From the NCBI GenBank assembly GCA_945643635.1, contig CALZFC010000256.1:2360001-2424000 (forward strand): a stretch of DNA of 64,000 bases, given 5' to 3'. Position 1 is the stretch's first letter; each line of letters starts with the position of its first letter. A model generated the notes under the pieces. The model ran no database searches. It saw only the letters and a program-made list of their open reading frames with translations, and was not told the origin of the DNA. The translations under genes and the position numbers were made by a program. The DNA is from Allodiplogaster sudhausi. Lineage: Eukaryota; Nematoda; Chromadorea; Rhabditida; Diplogasteridae. Positions 1 to 12,406 of the stretch are shown piece by piece.

Positions 1-571
1 TGCTGTGCTGTTTGAAGAATGCCCGTCGTGGACGTGGTTGGAGTGCATGTTGAGAAGTAAAATGTGTTTCAACACGCGTGACTCGAGTAACACGACAAGA
101 TTTATATACGACAAATCAATTAAAAAGAAGAATTAACACCGATGAGAAGAGAAGAAGGCTTAAATGATGATAGAGCTACTCTAAAAGAGTAGTAATGATG
201 ATGTGGGAAGCAAGGTTAAAGTTGGCCTTAAGTGGCGGCCTAAACAGAGAAGAAGAAGTAAGCACCCGCACCGGATCTTACGCAAGGTAGCAAGTGAAGA
301 AAGGTGTGAAAAGGATGAGGGAGAGGCGACAAAACAACGAGGCAATCAATCGATGGAAGAATGCCGGGTCTCTTGCATGACCTGACTAGGTCAACCCGAG
401 AAAGATAAGAGATGGAGAGAGAGTAGTGAGAGAAGCAGAGACCAAGCGAGGAGAGAAATGCTAACTCGCTCTGGTCACACTAACACTATACAGTAGTAAC
501 GACACTAAATAATAGGCCAACACACAAAAACACAGAGGAAAAGAAATTTCCAATGAAAATTGGAAACACTG
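1..571 (-). repeat. Left (3') LTR copy of the BEL-type element
   Basis: Aligns without gaps to 4798-5368. By eye only two substitutions are seen, near position 272 (GGATCT here, GGGGCT in the other copy), which implies a recent insertion. The repeat begins TG and carries CA three bases before its right end, consistent with TG...CA LTR termini, but position 1 is the window edge. Confidence 0.75.
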
Positions 572-1019
572 GGGGCCTACAAAAGAAAGGAAAAGCAAGA
601 GAGAAAGGGGAGAGGGGAAAAGAATGGGGAACCAGAGTTGTCGAGGGCTGTTGAGCTGCTTGTCCTTGATTGGCCCGAGAACGCTCGCATCTGCCACTCG
701 CTGCTGGTTCCTTCTGCTTGGTCGACGACTGCTTCGACTGCTTAACTGGTTCTCTTGTTGCTAGGCTGATTCGTTCGCGAATGATGATTACGAGGCGGAG
801 AAGAATAAAAGCAGTCAGGGCGAGAAGACTTGGATCATGAGAGGAATGATGTGCGCAACGCGAAAGAAGATGAGACTGGCCACGAGTCTTGGGGTTGGGA
901 TAGAAAGAGGTACGGACAGAGACAGAGTCTCTTTTCTCGTGGCCGTGGTCTCTGAAGAAGACAGGAGCAACTGCTCTGAAGAAGATCCTTCTCATGCCAA
1001 TCTTGCCACTGCTGAACAT
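486..1019 (-). other. Small in-frame ORF with hydrophobic segments after the protease ORF
   Basis: The Gag-protease frame stops with TGA at 1020-1022 and the very next codon, in the same frame, is ATG, opening 177 further codons. The product has Cys/His/Arg-rich stretches, a hydrophobic segment in its middle and another at its C-terminus, and runs into the left LTR. It could be a readthrough extension, a decayed env-like or accessory frame, or chance. No homology is recognised. Confidence 0.3.
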
Positions 1020-2923
1020 TCATGACTCGTCATTATGGTAGAAGATACGGTAGAAAGTACAGTATACAGCCAGAAGAAATTGAAGTAACTGTAGTCGCAG
1101 AAAATGATGTATATATAGAATTCGATGATTAAAAAAGTGGTGGTGAAGTAAATGGGAAAAAAACACTGGAAGCGCTCTGTTCCAGTGACACTCCCGCCCG
1201 GCCAGAAAGACATGTTCTGCTTCAGAATTCTGCCGGGGATGATTGAACTGACGATGTTTCGTCCTGCGGGAACGCTTCTTGCGGATCTTGTCCGTCTTGA
1301 TGAGAGGATTGAGAGGAGGAGAGACATCTGGCTGGTTCTGCTCGCTCCAAAAGAATGAGTACTCGTTCAGGTGATGAGAGAAGTGGGCTCCTTTCTCCAG
1401 ACGAGTGTCAGCCACTGCTGCTGACGGAACCAAAGAAGTGGGAGGACGCCTCGGACGAGTGAGGTGGGCTCGGCTGAGCGGAAGCTTCGTCCTTTCCTGG
1501 AACTTGGTCTGTCTGGTGTGCGCTCTACTCGCGACTTCAGTGGGTTTGTCACCAGAGGCGACGTGCTGAATGCGCATAACCGTCGAGTAAGAAGACTTAG
1601 ACTGGGTAGAAAGAGCATCTTTAGAAGTCTTACTAGTCTCGCGGACTTGCTTCTTGGCGAATGACGCTTTCTTTGATGATGGTCTCGACCTCTGACTGTT
1701 CGAAGAGGCGATCGGTTCAGAGTCATCCAGTGCGTCCTTGGCGGATGCAGAACCGATGACGTATCCGAACTTCGATCTCAACAGTCTTAAGCCACTTGGC
1801 AGACTGCGAGGCTTCCTGAAGTCGAGGATGTCGAGGCTAAGGAGAAGATCGGGTGGCGAGAGGTCTTCTCGAGGGTACTCTGCGAGACGAATCTTGTTCT
1901 CTCTTACAAATGCAGCGTCCTTCTTGCTCAATCTCGGGTTGTGGACGGGGGGAATCGGGTTGTCGAAGATCAGTGCGTTCACTTTGATCTTCTCTCCTTT
2001 TCCTGTCTCGATGATTAGTTGAGCGATGTCGTAGTCTTCTTCGTCATTCGAGTGGCCACCGATTCCGAGGATTGCCAGTCTCCTCTTTCTGGTCGGTTTG
2101 ATGCCATGCTGCTGTACGAAGGACTTTGACACAAGACACACTGTTGCTCTTGTGTCAAGCATAACTCTCGCCCTGATTGGCTGCTTGCCAGGCAGCATGA
2201 CAGGGACGTTGGCAGTGAGCAGGTGACTAGTGTTCTTGTGATTCTTGTCAGTGAAGAGGACAGTGGGCACAGAGATGGCAAATGCGCCTTCGGGCTCATT
2301 CTCTGCTTCTTGCGCCGTATTGACGGGCTCTCTGTTGTGATGATTCTCCGCACGTCGACCTTCATAGGTCCTCTGAGAGAAGGGATTCTGTTGTAGTCCG
2401 TTTCCGGATGGACGAAATTCCTTGTACTCTCCGTGCCTGGAGTAGTGGTGATTGTAGTGGTTCGAGTGGTTCTGCTGCTGGTTTGGATGCCGAACATCCA
2501 GAGAAGACAGTTGTGCGAGTGAGAACTCTTCACACTTGAGTATCTCCTCCACTTTCGTCAACATCTCATCGGTTGTTGGCATTATCAGGTTGCCTGAGAA
2601 GTCTCGATGTTCGTGTTTCCACTTGAACACTTCCTTGAGTGTCGTTGCTGAGAAATGCTGGAGGATCTTCTCTTGCAGCAGTGGCTGGTACCTGACGTCA
2701 CTGTATGCAGCCATCCTTCTGACGAGGCTCCTGATCGTGTACAGGGATCGAAGTTGATCTGCCACTCGGTCTTGCCCCTTCGGCATTGCTTCCAGTTCGT
2801 GATGAAGAGAGGGGAGCAGCATGTTGCTGCCCTTGAACCTTCTGTCCAACTCTCGTTTGGCGATTTCGTAGTTGTCGCCTGTCCAGGAGATTCCATCCAG
2901 CACCGTCAGTGCGTCGCCTCTGA
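1020..2923 (-). pseudogene. Gag C-terminal part plus aspartic protease, BEL/Pao type
   Basis: Continuation of Gag after the foldback insertion. The second half of DUF1759 is recognisable (DNYEIAKRELDRRF, then a helical region to about residue 130), followed by a His/Arg/Asn-rich linker and a DUF1758-like protease segment near residues 245-375. The protease active-site motif reads D-T-R-A-T where retropepsins have D-T/S-G-A, so catalysis is probably lost in this copy. The remaining 250 residues are Ser/Arg-rich and resemble no pol domain. The ORF prediction begins with a methionine inside the foldback arm (to 2954), which is an artefact of the insertion. Confidence 0.7.
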
Positions 2924-3123
2924 CGAGGGAAGCCTCTTTCCATAACCCAGCCAATCTTGATCCAAGTAAGTTTCCTATGTAGTCCTTCTCGAAAGATGTG
3001 TACTAAACTATTTTAAAACTGCGCTCGTCGCATTTGCGATTTTATATGAATTTTTGAAAAATGAGTAAAATTTACATACGAAATGCTCGAACTTTATCAG
3101 CCTTGGTTTTGACCACACAAATG

Positions 3124-3200
3124 TGACGTTGGCAGCGCAGTTGGTTGCGCTCCCGCCTTCTATTTTCGAGGGCTAGGTTCGATTCCCGTTGGTGACGAAG
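3124..3200 (+). other. tRNA-like sequence with A and B boxes, left foldback arm
   Basis: Contains an A-box-like TGGCAGCGCAGTTGG and a consensus B box GGTTCGATTCC at 3176-3186, spaced as in a tRNA gene, with a plausible D stem (GCGC...GCGC). The anticodon arm is poor, so this is a tRNA-derived sequence or pol III promoter rather than a working tRNA gene. Confidence 0.55.
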
Positions 3201-3796
3201 TTTTTGCTGCTACCGTTTTGTCTATAGCGATAATAAAGGGTACTCTTAAGGGTTTTTTAAACGATTTTGAGTGTATGCAAAACTTTATTATAATACTTTT
3301 GCGATGTACTCTTTAAGAAAATTTTTCGGTGAAGTCAATTTCTCTAGGGCATGGTAATACTTACTGATCTACCGAAAGCTCTGAAAATTACGAAATCAAT
3401 CAAAACGCACCTCATATTTGGTTTATTCGACACAAATATCCCCCAATTAGGGAGTTCTAGCCAATTTGAAGCAAATCTGTCAATTACCGAAAAACTACCG
3501 TAACTCTTGGAAACGGCAAAATCGAGCAAAGCGAAATTCAGATTCGGTTTCCTGGCAGCAAATAAATCCCGGGGGAAAGTTTCAACAACAAAAAATTTTT
3601 GGAAAAATTTTCCCCTATTGGGGACGGTCTCTTTCGGATCGCAAATCGTCGAGAAGTAAAATATTGCCGAAAAATTTTCTTAAAGAGTACATCGCAAAAG
3701 TATTATAATAAAGTTTTGCATACACTCAAAATCGTTTAAAAAAACCCTTAAGAGTGCCCTTTATTATCGCCATAGACAAAACAGTAGCAGCAAAAA

Positions 3797-3875
3797 CTTC
3801 GTCACCAAAGGGAATCGAACCTAGCCCTCGAAAATAGAGGGCGGGAGCGCAACCAACTGCGCTTCCAACGTCACA
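3797..3875 (-). other. tRNA-like sequence, right foldback arm
   Basis: Inverted copy of the tRNA-like block at 3124-3200, with the B box at 3811-3821. The two blocks face each other, so any pol III transcripts would converge through the loop. Confidence 0.5.
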
Positions 3876-4073
3876 TTTGTGTGGTCAAAACCAAGACTGA
3901 TAAAGTTAGAGCATTTCGTATGTAAATTTTACTCATTTTTCAAAAATTCATATAAAATCGCAAATGCGACGAGCGCAGTTTTAAAATAGTTTAGTACACA
4001 TCTTTCGAGAAGGACTACGTAGGAAACTTACTTGGATCACGATTGGCTGGGTTATGGAAAGAGGCTTCCCTCG

Positions 4074-4911
4074 TGAGGCAGCTCTTCAGGTAGAGTATCT
4101 TTGTCTGCTCAGAGAGGTCAGGACGTCTGTCCACGGCCTCGGCGAATGCATTGACGAACTCGTCGTACTCCTTCAACTTGCCGTCGAAGGTTGGCAAAGC
4201 CATGGGAGGGAGGTCAGGCAGTCGGTAGAAGTTCGTGTTTGGCACGATTCCGACTGGTGGAGGGGGCTGCTGTGGCCCACTAGTCCACTCACTTCTCGGG
4301 GCAGCCGCCACTTGGGTTCGTTGCTCCTCGTGAAGACCTGGGAGTCCTCTTTGTCCCTGCTGGAATCCGACGTTGATGTGTTGGAAGGATGTCGATGGGG
4401 TTCCATCACCCATTCGACTCTCTTCTGGTTGTTCTTCTTCTTCTTCATTTGGCATGAGAATTTTCCATCCTCGCCACTCCGCTATATTGTCCAGCGGAAT
4501 CGCTTCTGCGGATGGTTGGATTCGGTTTGACGATTGTGCCATCACGTCATCGAAGATATCGCTCGCCATTTCCTTACTCTCGAATATCAGTCTTGTAACG
4601 CCAGTCCTGGGTGCTGAGGGTAATGAAGAATGAGGCCTCACGGGCACTGAAGAGTAAGGCCTCTCAGGCGCTGAAGAGTAAGGCTTCACAGGGAATGAAG
4701 ACTGGGAGACGTGAGTGAAGGCGCCACGCGGATTGCTCTGTCCGTTTCCTCGTTGTCCAAACGAGGACACCGTGTCGTACGCACCATGTGCAAAAGTTGC
4801 TGTGCTGTTTGAAGAATGCCCGTCGTGGACGTGGTTGGAGTGCATGTTGAGAAGTAAAATGTGTTTCAACACGCGTGACTCGAGTAACACGACAAGATTT
4901 ATATACGACAA
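4074..4911 (-). pseudogene. Gag N-terminal part of the BEL-type element, interrupted
   Basis: An open frame of about 298 codons. The first part is rich in Ser, Pro, Gly and His. The last 70 codons carry the start of a DUF1759 Gag domain (LPTFDGKLKEYDEFVNAF and following). The frame then runs a few codons into the foldback element at 4073 and stops. Gag would form the cytoplasmic capsid-like particle. Removing the foldback and one copy of its 3-bp duplication (1153 bases) puts this frame in phase with the downstream Gag-protease frame, so the interruption is secondary. Confidence 0.7.
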
Positions 4912-5368
4912 ATCAATTAAAAAGAAGAATTAACACCGATGAGAAGAGAAGAAGGCTTAAATGATGATAGAGCTACTCTAAAAGAGTAGTAATGATGATG
5001 TGGGAAGCAAGGTTAAAGTTGGCCTTAAGTGGCGGCCTAAACAGAGAAGAAGAAGTAAGCACCCGCACCGGGGCTTACGCAAGGTAGCAAGTGAAGAAAG
5101 GTGTGAAAAGGATGAGGGAGAGGCGACAAAACAACGAGGCAATCAATCGATGGAAGAATGCCGGGTCTCTTGCATGACCTGACTAGGTCAACCCGAGAAA
5201 GATAAGAGATGGAGAGAGAGTAGTGAGAGAAGCAGAGACCAAGCGAGGAGAGAAATGCTAACTCGCTCTGGTCACACTAACACTATACAGTAGTAACGAC
5301 ACTAAATAATAGGCCAACACACAAAAACACAGAGGAAAAGAAATTTCCAATGAAAATTGGAAACACTG
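4798..5368 (-). repeat. Right (5') LTR copy of the BEL-type element
   Basis: Direct repeat of 1-571, of equal length. It is followed by non-repeated sequence starting CCAGCTAA, so the right boundary is at or within three bases of 5368. The first usable Gag methionine (codon at 4843-4845) lies inside this repeat, so either translation starts in the LTR or the repeat is a little longer than the true LTR. Confidence 0.75.
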
Positions 5369-5560
5369 CCAGCTAAAAAAAACCACAGGAGACACTTGAA
5401 ACAGAATATGAATACTTACATTATTGGCATCTTTTAATAAGTAGTAGAAAAAACTCCTCTCATGTTTTCAAAGACAAAAAATATTGTGATCTTTTAATAA
5501 GTATATATTATTAAGTAGTGAAAACTCCTAGTTGTCATACATAAGCAAAAAATATTAATT

Positions 5561-7731
5561 TTACAGCCTATTAAAAGAATGAGTAAGAAAATAAAGTAAA
5601 TTGTGCTGCATATTGATGAACTGACCTCCTCCACAAGTCTTGATCTCCATCTTGGTGTCTGGCTTCCCCTCATCCTCGTCATCGTCTGAAAGTGGCTCGT
5701 ACTGAGGATCGGCGGGGGCGCTGCTCGAGGGGGGCGATGAGATGGGCTCTATTGCTGCCTCTTCTTCCTCCTTCTGAGACACCTCGGGTTCGGGGGGTCC
5801 AGTGGGTGGCTCTTCTAGGGCCGTCAGGGGACCAGTTTGGACTGCGGGTGCGGGGGCTGCTGGTGGAGCAGCCGGCTCTGGCACGGGAGGGGGAGAAGGA
5901 GAGATGGTGACGACGGCGGGCTCGATCGTGGCCATGGACGGGGCCAGACTGGTCGAGGGGGCCACAACCCCTGGGGGACGGCGCGGGGAGAGAACTGGAG
6001 ACGAGTGAACGGGCAAGGGTGAAGTTCTGGAATGGAAGGAAGCATTTCACAGCGAAGCGAACAGTTGCTACTCTTATACATTCTACCTAGACAATAAGCC
6101 AGTAAATAATTTTAATATAAAAAAAAACATAAAAAATTTCTCCACAGACTTGAGTCCAAACGACACGGCCGGGTTCACTGCTTCCGTTGCGGACGAAGCA
6201 ACAGATGAGGATGGCAGCTGGAAGGGTGGTTGCTGGTGCTGAGGAGCGAGGCTAGGATGTGGGGCCGGTGGCTGAACTTGTTGAACGTGCTGCATTTGCT
6301 GCATCTGCAGTTGCTGCGCCCTCCAGATATTGCCTTGAGGAATGCCTTGCATCTGCTGGAAAGACTGCGAGACAGACGGAGCCAGGGGCTGGGTCGGAGG
6401 CGGCAAGGGCTGCTGCTGCTGTTGCTGCTGTTGCTGAGCCTGTCGTGGCGACTCGAGTGCTGTCTGGAAGTGAAACAAGTTATTTTAAAAGCCTTGTTTC
6501 AAACAGAGAACGGAGAGAGACTAAAACAAACATTTGATGTGACAAAAAAAAAGCAAAGTCGGCTAAACACTAAAAAAATTCTGACTTCATTTGGTCGTCG
6601 AATCCCGATGGGGCAGTTGGGCGGGAGGGAGGGCGCGGGTGCCGTGGTGGGGGGCAGTGGTTGGCCCATGCCTGGCGGCAAGAGCTGGCCAGACGGCAAG
6701 ATCGCTGCCGTGGTTGAAGTCGGAGTGGTGCCTGCCTCACTCTGGGTCCTTCCACCACCTCCGATTGGTGACGTGTCAATCGTCGGTAATTTCAATGAAA
6801 AACGCTATTAATTTAATAAGGGAAAAGGCGGGAAATTCAAATTCTCACCAATCTCGACATGTTCGGTGAAGCTGCTGCAGAGGGCGCGGATAGGGCCGCC
6901 GATGGAGGCGGCTTGGGTCTGCCGCCGGCGGAGAGTGAAGGATGTCGGGCGCCAGGAGGGGTTGAGGAGGTGCCGGCGCCGGCCGCGAGGGCTGCCGCGG
7001 CGGCCGCCGACGCGGCTGAAGGCGTAGCCGACGGAGACGGCAGCACCACCATCTCGATGCCCGACTTGCGCTTGGCCGCCACGTCGGAAGAGGTCGACGC
7101 AGAGATGATCGAAATCTCGTCATCCGTCTAAAGATAATCAGTCATTGTTAAAAAAATATTTTTTAGCCAAAATATATTATCCCTCTTTGAACGCTTCTGT
7201 CAAAGATGGACTTGCTAGCAAGATTTTAAAAATGTTATTTAACCCAATAGAGTTACATTCAATATATTCTGCTAGCTTTCTTTCAGCACTATTCTTTTCT
7301 ATTAATCAAGCTTGTAGACTCTGATAAAAAAAAGTAAATTTAAATTATCTCCGAGCTCATTGCACGCTTAATTCTCGAATAATCCTCATTCTTGCTAATA
7401 TTAAAGAAGTACCCGTTATTCATACATCTGATACTGTATCGACTCATGAAATTGCAGTACCTTGATGGTGGGCGGAGTCTGCTGCTGCTGCTGTTGTTGC
7501 TGCTGCTGCTGCTGAAGCCAGGCCACGGCAGCGGCCGAGATGGAAGGCGGCTGGGCGGCTGCCCCTGCTGAGCCTCCTGGCTGCTGCTGATTCTGCTGCT
7601 GCTGTTGCTGAGCCATTCGTCTCAGGGCGCCTGCTGCCGGCTGGTTCATGCCGAGCTTGATGCCGATCACTGGCTCTTGTGCACGCATCATGAAGGGCTT
7701 CAATGGCAGAGAGGACATGGTACAGAGAGAG

Positions 7732-7766
<35 letters not shown>

Positions 7767-8311
7767 GAGAGAGAGAGAGAGAGAGAACGAGAGAGAGAGA
7801 GGAGAGGGATACAGAAAGAGAGGGAGAGAAAGAGAGAAGAGATTGAGGAGAGAAAGGGGGACTGGAGGAAAGAAAGAATGAGAGAGAAAGAGGGGAGAGC
7901 TGGAAAGAGAGATGGAGAGAAATAAGAGAGAGAAAGACTTTATTCCTACTAATGCATATCTTGAATAGTTCCTCATTAGCCCTTAATCCCCACTAATTGT
8001 TGTTCGGTATGTTGACTAATGGCAGTAAATCCTGACCGAAGCCCTCGCTCGGACAGGCTGAGGAGAGGCAGTGAAGTTGTTGGCAGCCGAAGACGCGGCG
8101 GCCGTGAGCAGCGCGTGCTGCTGTTGTGCGGCCGACTGCTGCTGCTGTTGCTCTTGCTGCTTAAAGATACAATTTATTATTTAAAATATATTTATGCATT
8201 TAAAAATAATGTTGATATTTAAATCTGTGGTTGCCAGCATGGAATAGAGCCACTGTCGAGGACGCAGCTAGAGAACTGCGCAATTCACTTTTTCCACGAT
8301 CACCAATCTCT

Positions 8312-8348
<37 letters not shown>

Positions 8349-9116
8349 CCTAACAAACCATGCAAAACTCAACAGAGCACACAAATCTCTGCATGTTGCA
8401 TTCCACATGAACGACCATTAAATTTGGTCAATGTCTTCTTTAAATTAGGGACAATAGAAATTAGTATAAAAACAATACTCTAAATAAATATAGAAGAACA
8501 AAAGAGGCAAATATAACCTGCTGCTGAGCCTGCTGCTGTTGCTGTCTCTGCTGTTGCTGCAGCACGCTCAGCAGCTGTTGCTGCTGCTGATGCTGTTGCT
8601 GTTGCATCATAAAGTGTTGCTGGAAATATACAAATTAATTGGGGCACAATCCATTAATCTCTAAACAAACGAAAAACAACAACAATAAGATAACTTCACG
8701 AATCTTGATAAAAATGTCAAATAAGAGCTAAATCACAAATCCTTCTATGAAGCATCGCGTATTCGTTATAGCCTTAATCCCCTTGGATCTAACCAGAAGA
8801 GCCTGAGCCTGCTGTTGCTGTTGTTCCTCCTGAATCGCTTGGGTCGCTTTGTTCTTCGCCATGTTGAAGATCTCCTGACCGGCCGGAAAAGTGCTAATCT
8901 GAATGAGAAAGGGCATCTAATATCAAATAAATTTTGAATTTAATTACAAAATAATAATAAAAAGATTAAAAAAATTAAGATATAGATAAATTAGAAGCGA
9001 ACCACTCGTTGAATGTTCTGCAGCTCCAGTTGCTGTTGTGTGCCAGGTGGCATCTTATAGATGATGATCAGCTGCTGAACATGGAGGAAAGTATGGTGAA
9101 AGTGAAGAAAGAAAGG

Positions 9117-9151
<35 letters not shown>

Positions 9152-12100
9152 GCAGAGGTGCAGAGGGAGAGGGAACAAGAGAATAGATAATTTGAATATG
9201 AATATATGACCTGAATATACATATATTACCATATGTCGACTTTTATAATAGCTGTATTATTTTAAGTATTAGAAATTTATACTTCATATATACATATATT
9301 AAAGTAAGGATGAGTTGAAGTTATACGGTAGCGAAAAAAAAAGAATGAAAAAATAAGCTGGAACCTTAGCGAGAGCTTCAATGACATCGACCTGCTGTTG
9401 GACCTGCGCGTTGTGTGCCATTGCAGCGGCCACTGCTTGCTGCTGCTCTCGGACTACAATTATTTATTTATAGAAAAAATCTCAAATTTGATACAAGTTT
9501 TAATTGCCTGATTTTATCTACGTGTAATCCAATAGTGTTTCGGATGATAAATATACATATATTTGTAAACAACTAAAAAAATTAAATTTATAGGTAAATA
9601 AAAAAAATCATATTTAAGAGACAAAAAAATATTGACAAAAAATGAAAACCTTTCGTCTCGAGCTGCTTGTGCCTGGCTGTCAATTCCTCCTTCTGTCGCT
9701 CGAGTTGGCTCAGCTTATTCGCCAGATTATGTCGCATGGTTTCTTGCACTTCTCGGTCCTGGAATTTGATGAGCAGTGAGGATGGAAACGCCATTCTTCA
9801 TCTTCGTTTAACAAGGTCGGAAAACCGAAGCAAGGATACTAAAGAAAGAGAGAGATAGAGAGAGATAGAGAGTGAGAGAGAGAAGGGAGAGAGAGAAGAA
9901 AGCGAGAGGGAGAGAAGAGGGAGAGAGAGAAGAGGAAGAGAGAAAAAAGAGAGAGGGAGAGGGAGAGAGAGAGAGAGAAGAGGGAGAGAGAAGAAAGAGA
10001 GAGGGAGAGAAGAGGGGGAGAGACTGACCTCTCTGGCCAAATGGATCGCTCTCTCGGCATCCTCTCTCATCTTCAAGAAGGCCGGGTAAGCGAGGTGGCT
10101 GAAAGCGAATTGCGGAGTGACCATCTGCATTTGGAGGTGCACTTGCTGCAGCGTCTGCAAGCATTCTTTCATTCGTTGAAATTCTTCAATGAACTAATCA
10201 ACAATCTTCAAGCAGTCAAATGCAAAACTAATATTGATAGTTGTCAATTGAAGGCAATGTTTAAACGCTTTAACAATTGTCGCAAGGGTCCACCAGCAGG
10301 AAACCTCGCTTTACCAGGCTAATTTTTCGGGGGGGGGGGGTGCCTGACAAAACTGACTGAAACTGACTTAAAATAACTTTAAAAAGATAATGATCCTCTT
10401 AATAATCAAGGGCTACGGTAGTTCAAAGAGAGTGTACACTAGACTGCGCCGTGATGTTCTGGTCGCATCTCTGGACGATTGCAGTGTAGTGCTGGAGCTG
10501 CTCGCGATGTGCCTTGATCTCTTCTTCGATCTCAAGCACAGAAATGCAAGCAAATATTACGGCAGAATTTACGATTCAGGGCGCAGGCCCCATTTTACAT
10601 TTATAATTATTAACAAGCAGTACATTACCGAATCAAAGACTTAAAGCGATCATGTGGTAAAGTACATCGACCGGTAGGGAAAACCACCGGGGCTATTCAC
10701 ATCTAATTGTCAAGAGTCTATTATAAACTATCTTTTCTTATATATTTTCATTAGTTCTCAACTTTCCATCTATATCACTTCATGATATCAAAATAGTAAT
10801 GAAGTATTGATTAAATAAATAAAAAAAGGAATTAACCGAATTAACTCTCGTGACGCATTCCTTCTGCTGCTGCACCAAGTTCTCCAGTGCATTCGAACTC
10901 GCTTGGACGGCAGCCGAAGGGCCGCGAGAAGGGCCTGCAGCAATAATATTATATTAAAAGATGTGCCAAAATAAAGAGCAATTAGAAGTTGAACAAATTC
11001 TTTATTCCAAAATGTCAATCGGGAAAAAGAGCAATTAAACTATATGCTAATACAACGAGTAATTAATTATTGAACAAAGTATTTCTTCCAAAATCCCAAT
11101 TCGGAAACAAGGTTCCAAAAAGGAATGACATTTACCTGGTTGCTGCTGCTGTTGCTGTTGCTGCTGCATGAGCAGCTGATTTCTTATCATTTGTTGTTGC
11201 TGCTGTTCTTGTTGCTGCTTCGCCCTGATAAAAAAGATTTGATATAAATCATTTAAAACTGAATCAATAAAATAACTATTAATAGCAAGTAAAGATTAAT
11301 ATGAACAACTTATAATATCGACTATAAGAAGGTACATTTATTTTCATATGGCTTTATTAAATAGGAGCCGAGGAATTAAAACAAATGGTCAAAAGTTCAT
11401 ATTATGAAGAGAATACCAGAAATCAGAAATAAAAAAAGTGCAGTTGGACGTGTAATAACGATTCCAAATAACTCATAGCGTTGAAAAAAAAATTTTTATG
11501 GCAAAAATTAATTAAACAAATTTCCGAAAGTTCTCTCCTAACCTGAGCTCTCTCTCTCGCCGCTCTCTATCCTTCTGCTCTGCCTCTCTCTGCTCTCTCT
11601 CCTGGCGCTCTCTCTCAGCGGCCGCAGCATTAGCAGCATGTTGCTGTTGTTGCTGAAATTATTCGCATAAATTTTTTTTTTGAATAATTAGACTAGCAAG
11701 CAAAATCTTTGTTCAGAATCCAAATAAAAAAATAAAAAAAACCCACCTTTGGAATCTCCGAAAGAACAACCATGGTGAAGCTTACCACTGCAAAAAAAAA
11801 AAAATTACACTAGGATAGTACGATGGATTAAGCGAACACATAAAAAATATTAATAGTTTAAGTACTATTTAAAACTGGCATACATACATGTATCATCGTA
11901 AAAAAGAAATAACCGTCATCTTGATTGAGTCTCATGATGTTTTCTGGATGAATTGCCCCGCCAAAGAGACGGGAGTACGTGGGGTGGCTGAAGATCTTGC
12001 GCAGCAGATTCTTCAGCTGGAATCGCAGGAGGGTGAGAAGGAGGGGGAGGGAAGGCGAGACAGAGAAAGAGAGAGACAAACAGGGATAGAACAAGAAGTG

Positions 12101-12355
12101 AGGGAGAGAAAGAGAGAGAGAGAAAGAGAGTGAGAGAAAGAGAGTGAGAGATAGACAGAGAAATAAAGAGACAAACAGGGAGAGAGAACAAGAAATGAGA
12201 GAGAGAGAGAATAAAGAAAATAAAACCGACGTCATCTGCGGGAAGTCGAGTGATGGACTCCGGATTAATGGCAGCAGTGTTGACGAGGTGCTGGATGAGC
12301 TGCTCTTCTGTCGACAAGCTCGCTGCTGCGCTCGTGCCTCAAATGTTCTCATTAA

Positions 12356-12406
<51 letters not shown>

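Larger units (their letters stand above)
2924..4073. mobile_element. Palindromic foldback/MITE-like element inside gag
   Basis: Two arms of about 407 bp (2924-3330 and 3667-4073) are inverted copies with only scattered mismatches, around a loop of about 336 bp. Ends are CGAGGGAAGCC...GGCTTCCCTCG, flanked on both sides by TGA, a likely 3-bp target duplication (2921-2923 and 4074-4076). Excision of element plus one TGA restores the Gag frame, which supports these ends. No transposase is encoded, so mobilisation in trans is inferred. A 3-bp duplication is seen in PIF/Harbinger and some CACTA elements; the family is not established. Confidence 0.8.
1..5368 (-). mobile_element. BEL/Pao-type LTR retrotransposon, Gag-protease only
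   Basis: Two 571-bp direct repeats (1-571 and 4798-5368), nearly identical, flank a minus-strand internal region. The coding region has a DUF1759-type Gag and a DUF1758-type aspartic protease, the pairing typical of BEL/Pao elements. No reverse transcriptase, RNase H or integrase is visible, and the roughly 450 bases between the protease ORF and the left repeat are too short to hold them, so this is a non-autonomous or internally deleted copy. The element lies just beyond the 3' end of the co-repressor gene. The left repeat touches the window edge, so its outer end and target duplication cannot be seen. I am sure of the repeat pair and the Gag/protease class, less sure of the exact LTR ends. 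Confidence 0.8.

Noticed and set aside
1738..2945. Plus-strand ORFs across the BEL-type internal region
   Set aside because: The minus strand carries recognisable Gag and protease domains; the plus frames are shadows.
3124..3200. A functional tRNA gene
   Set aside because: A and B boxes are present but the anticodon and acceptor stems do not pair, so I call it tRNA-like only.
5629..5640. GTCAGT as a donor to another co-repressor exon downstream
   Set aside because: No coding-looking exon follows before the LTR element, and the family tail motif has already been reached; the simple readthrough stop is preferred.
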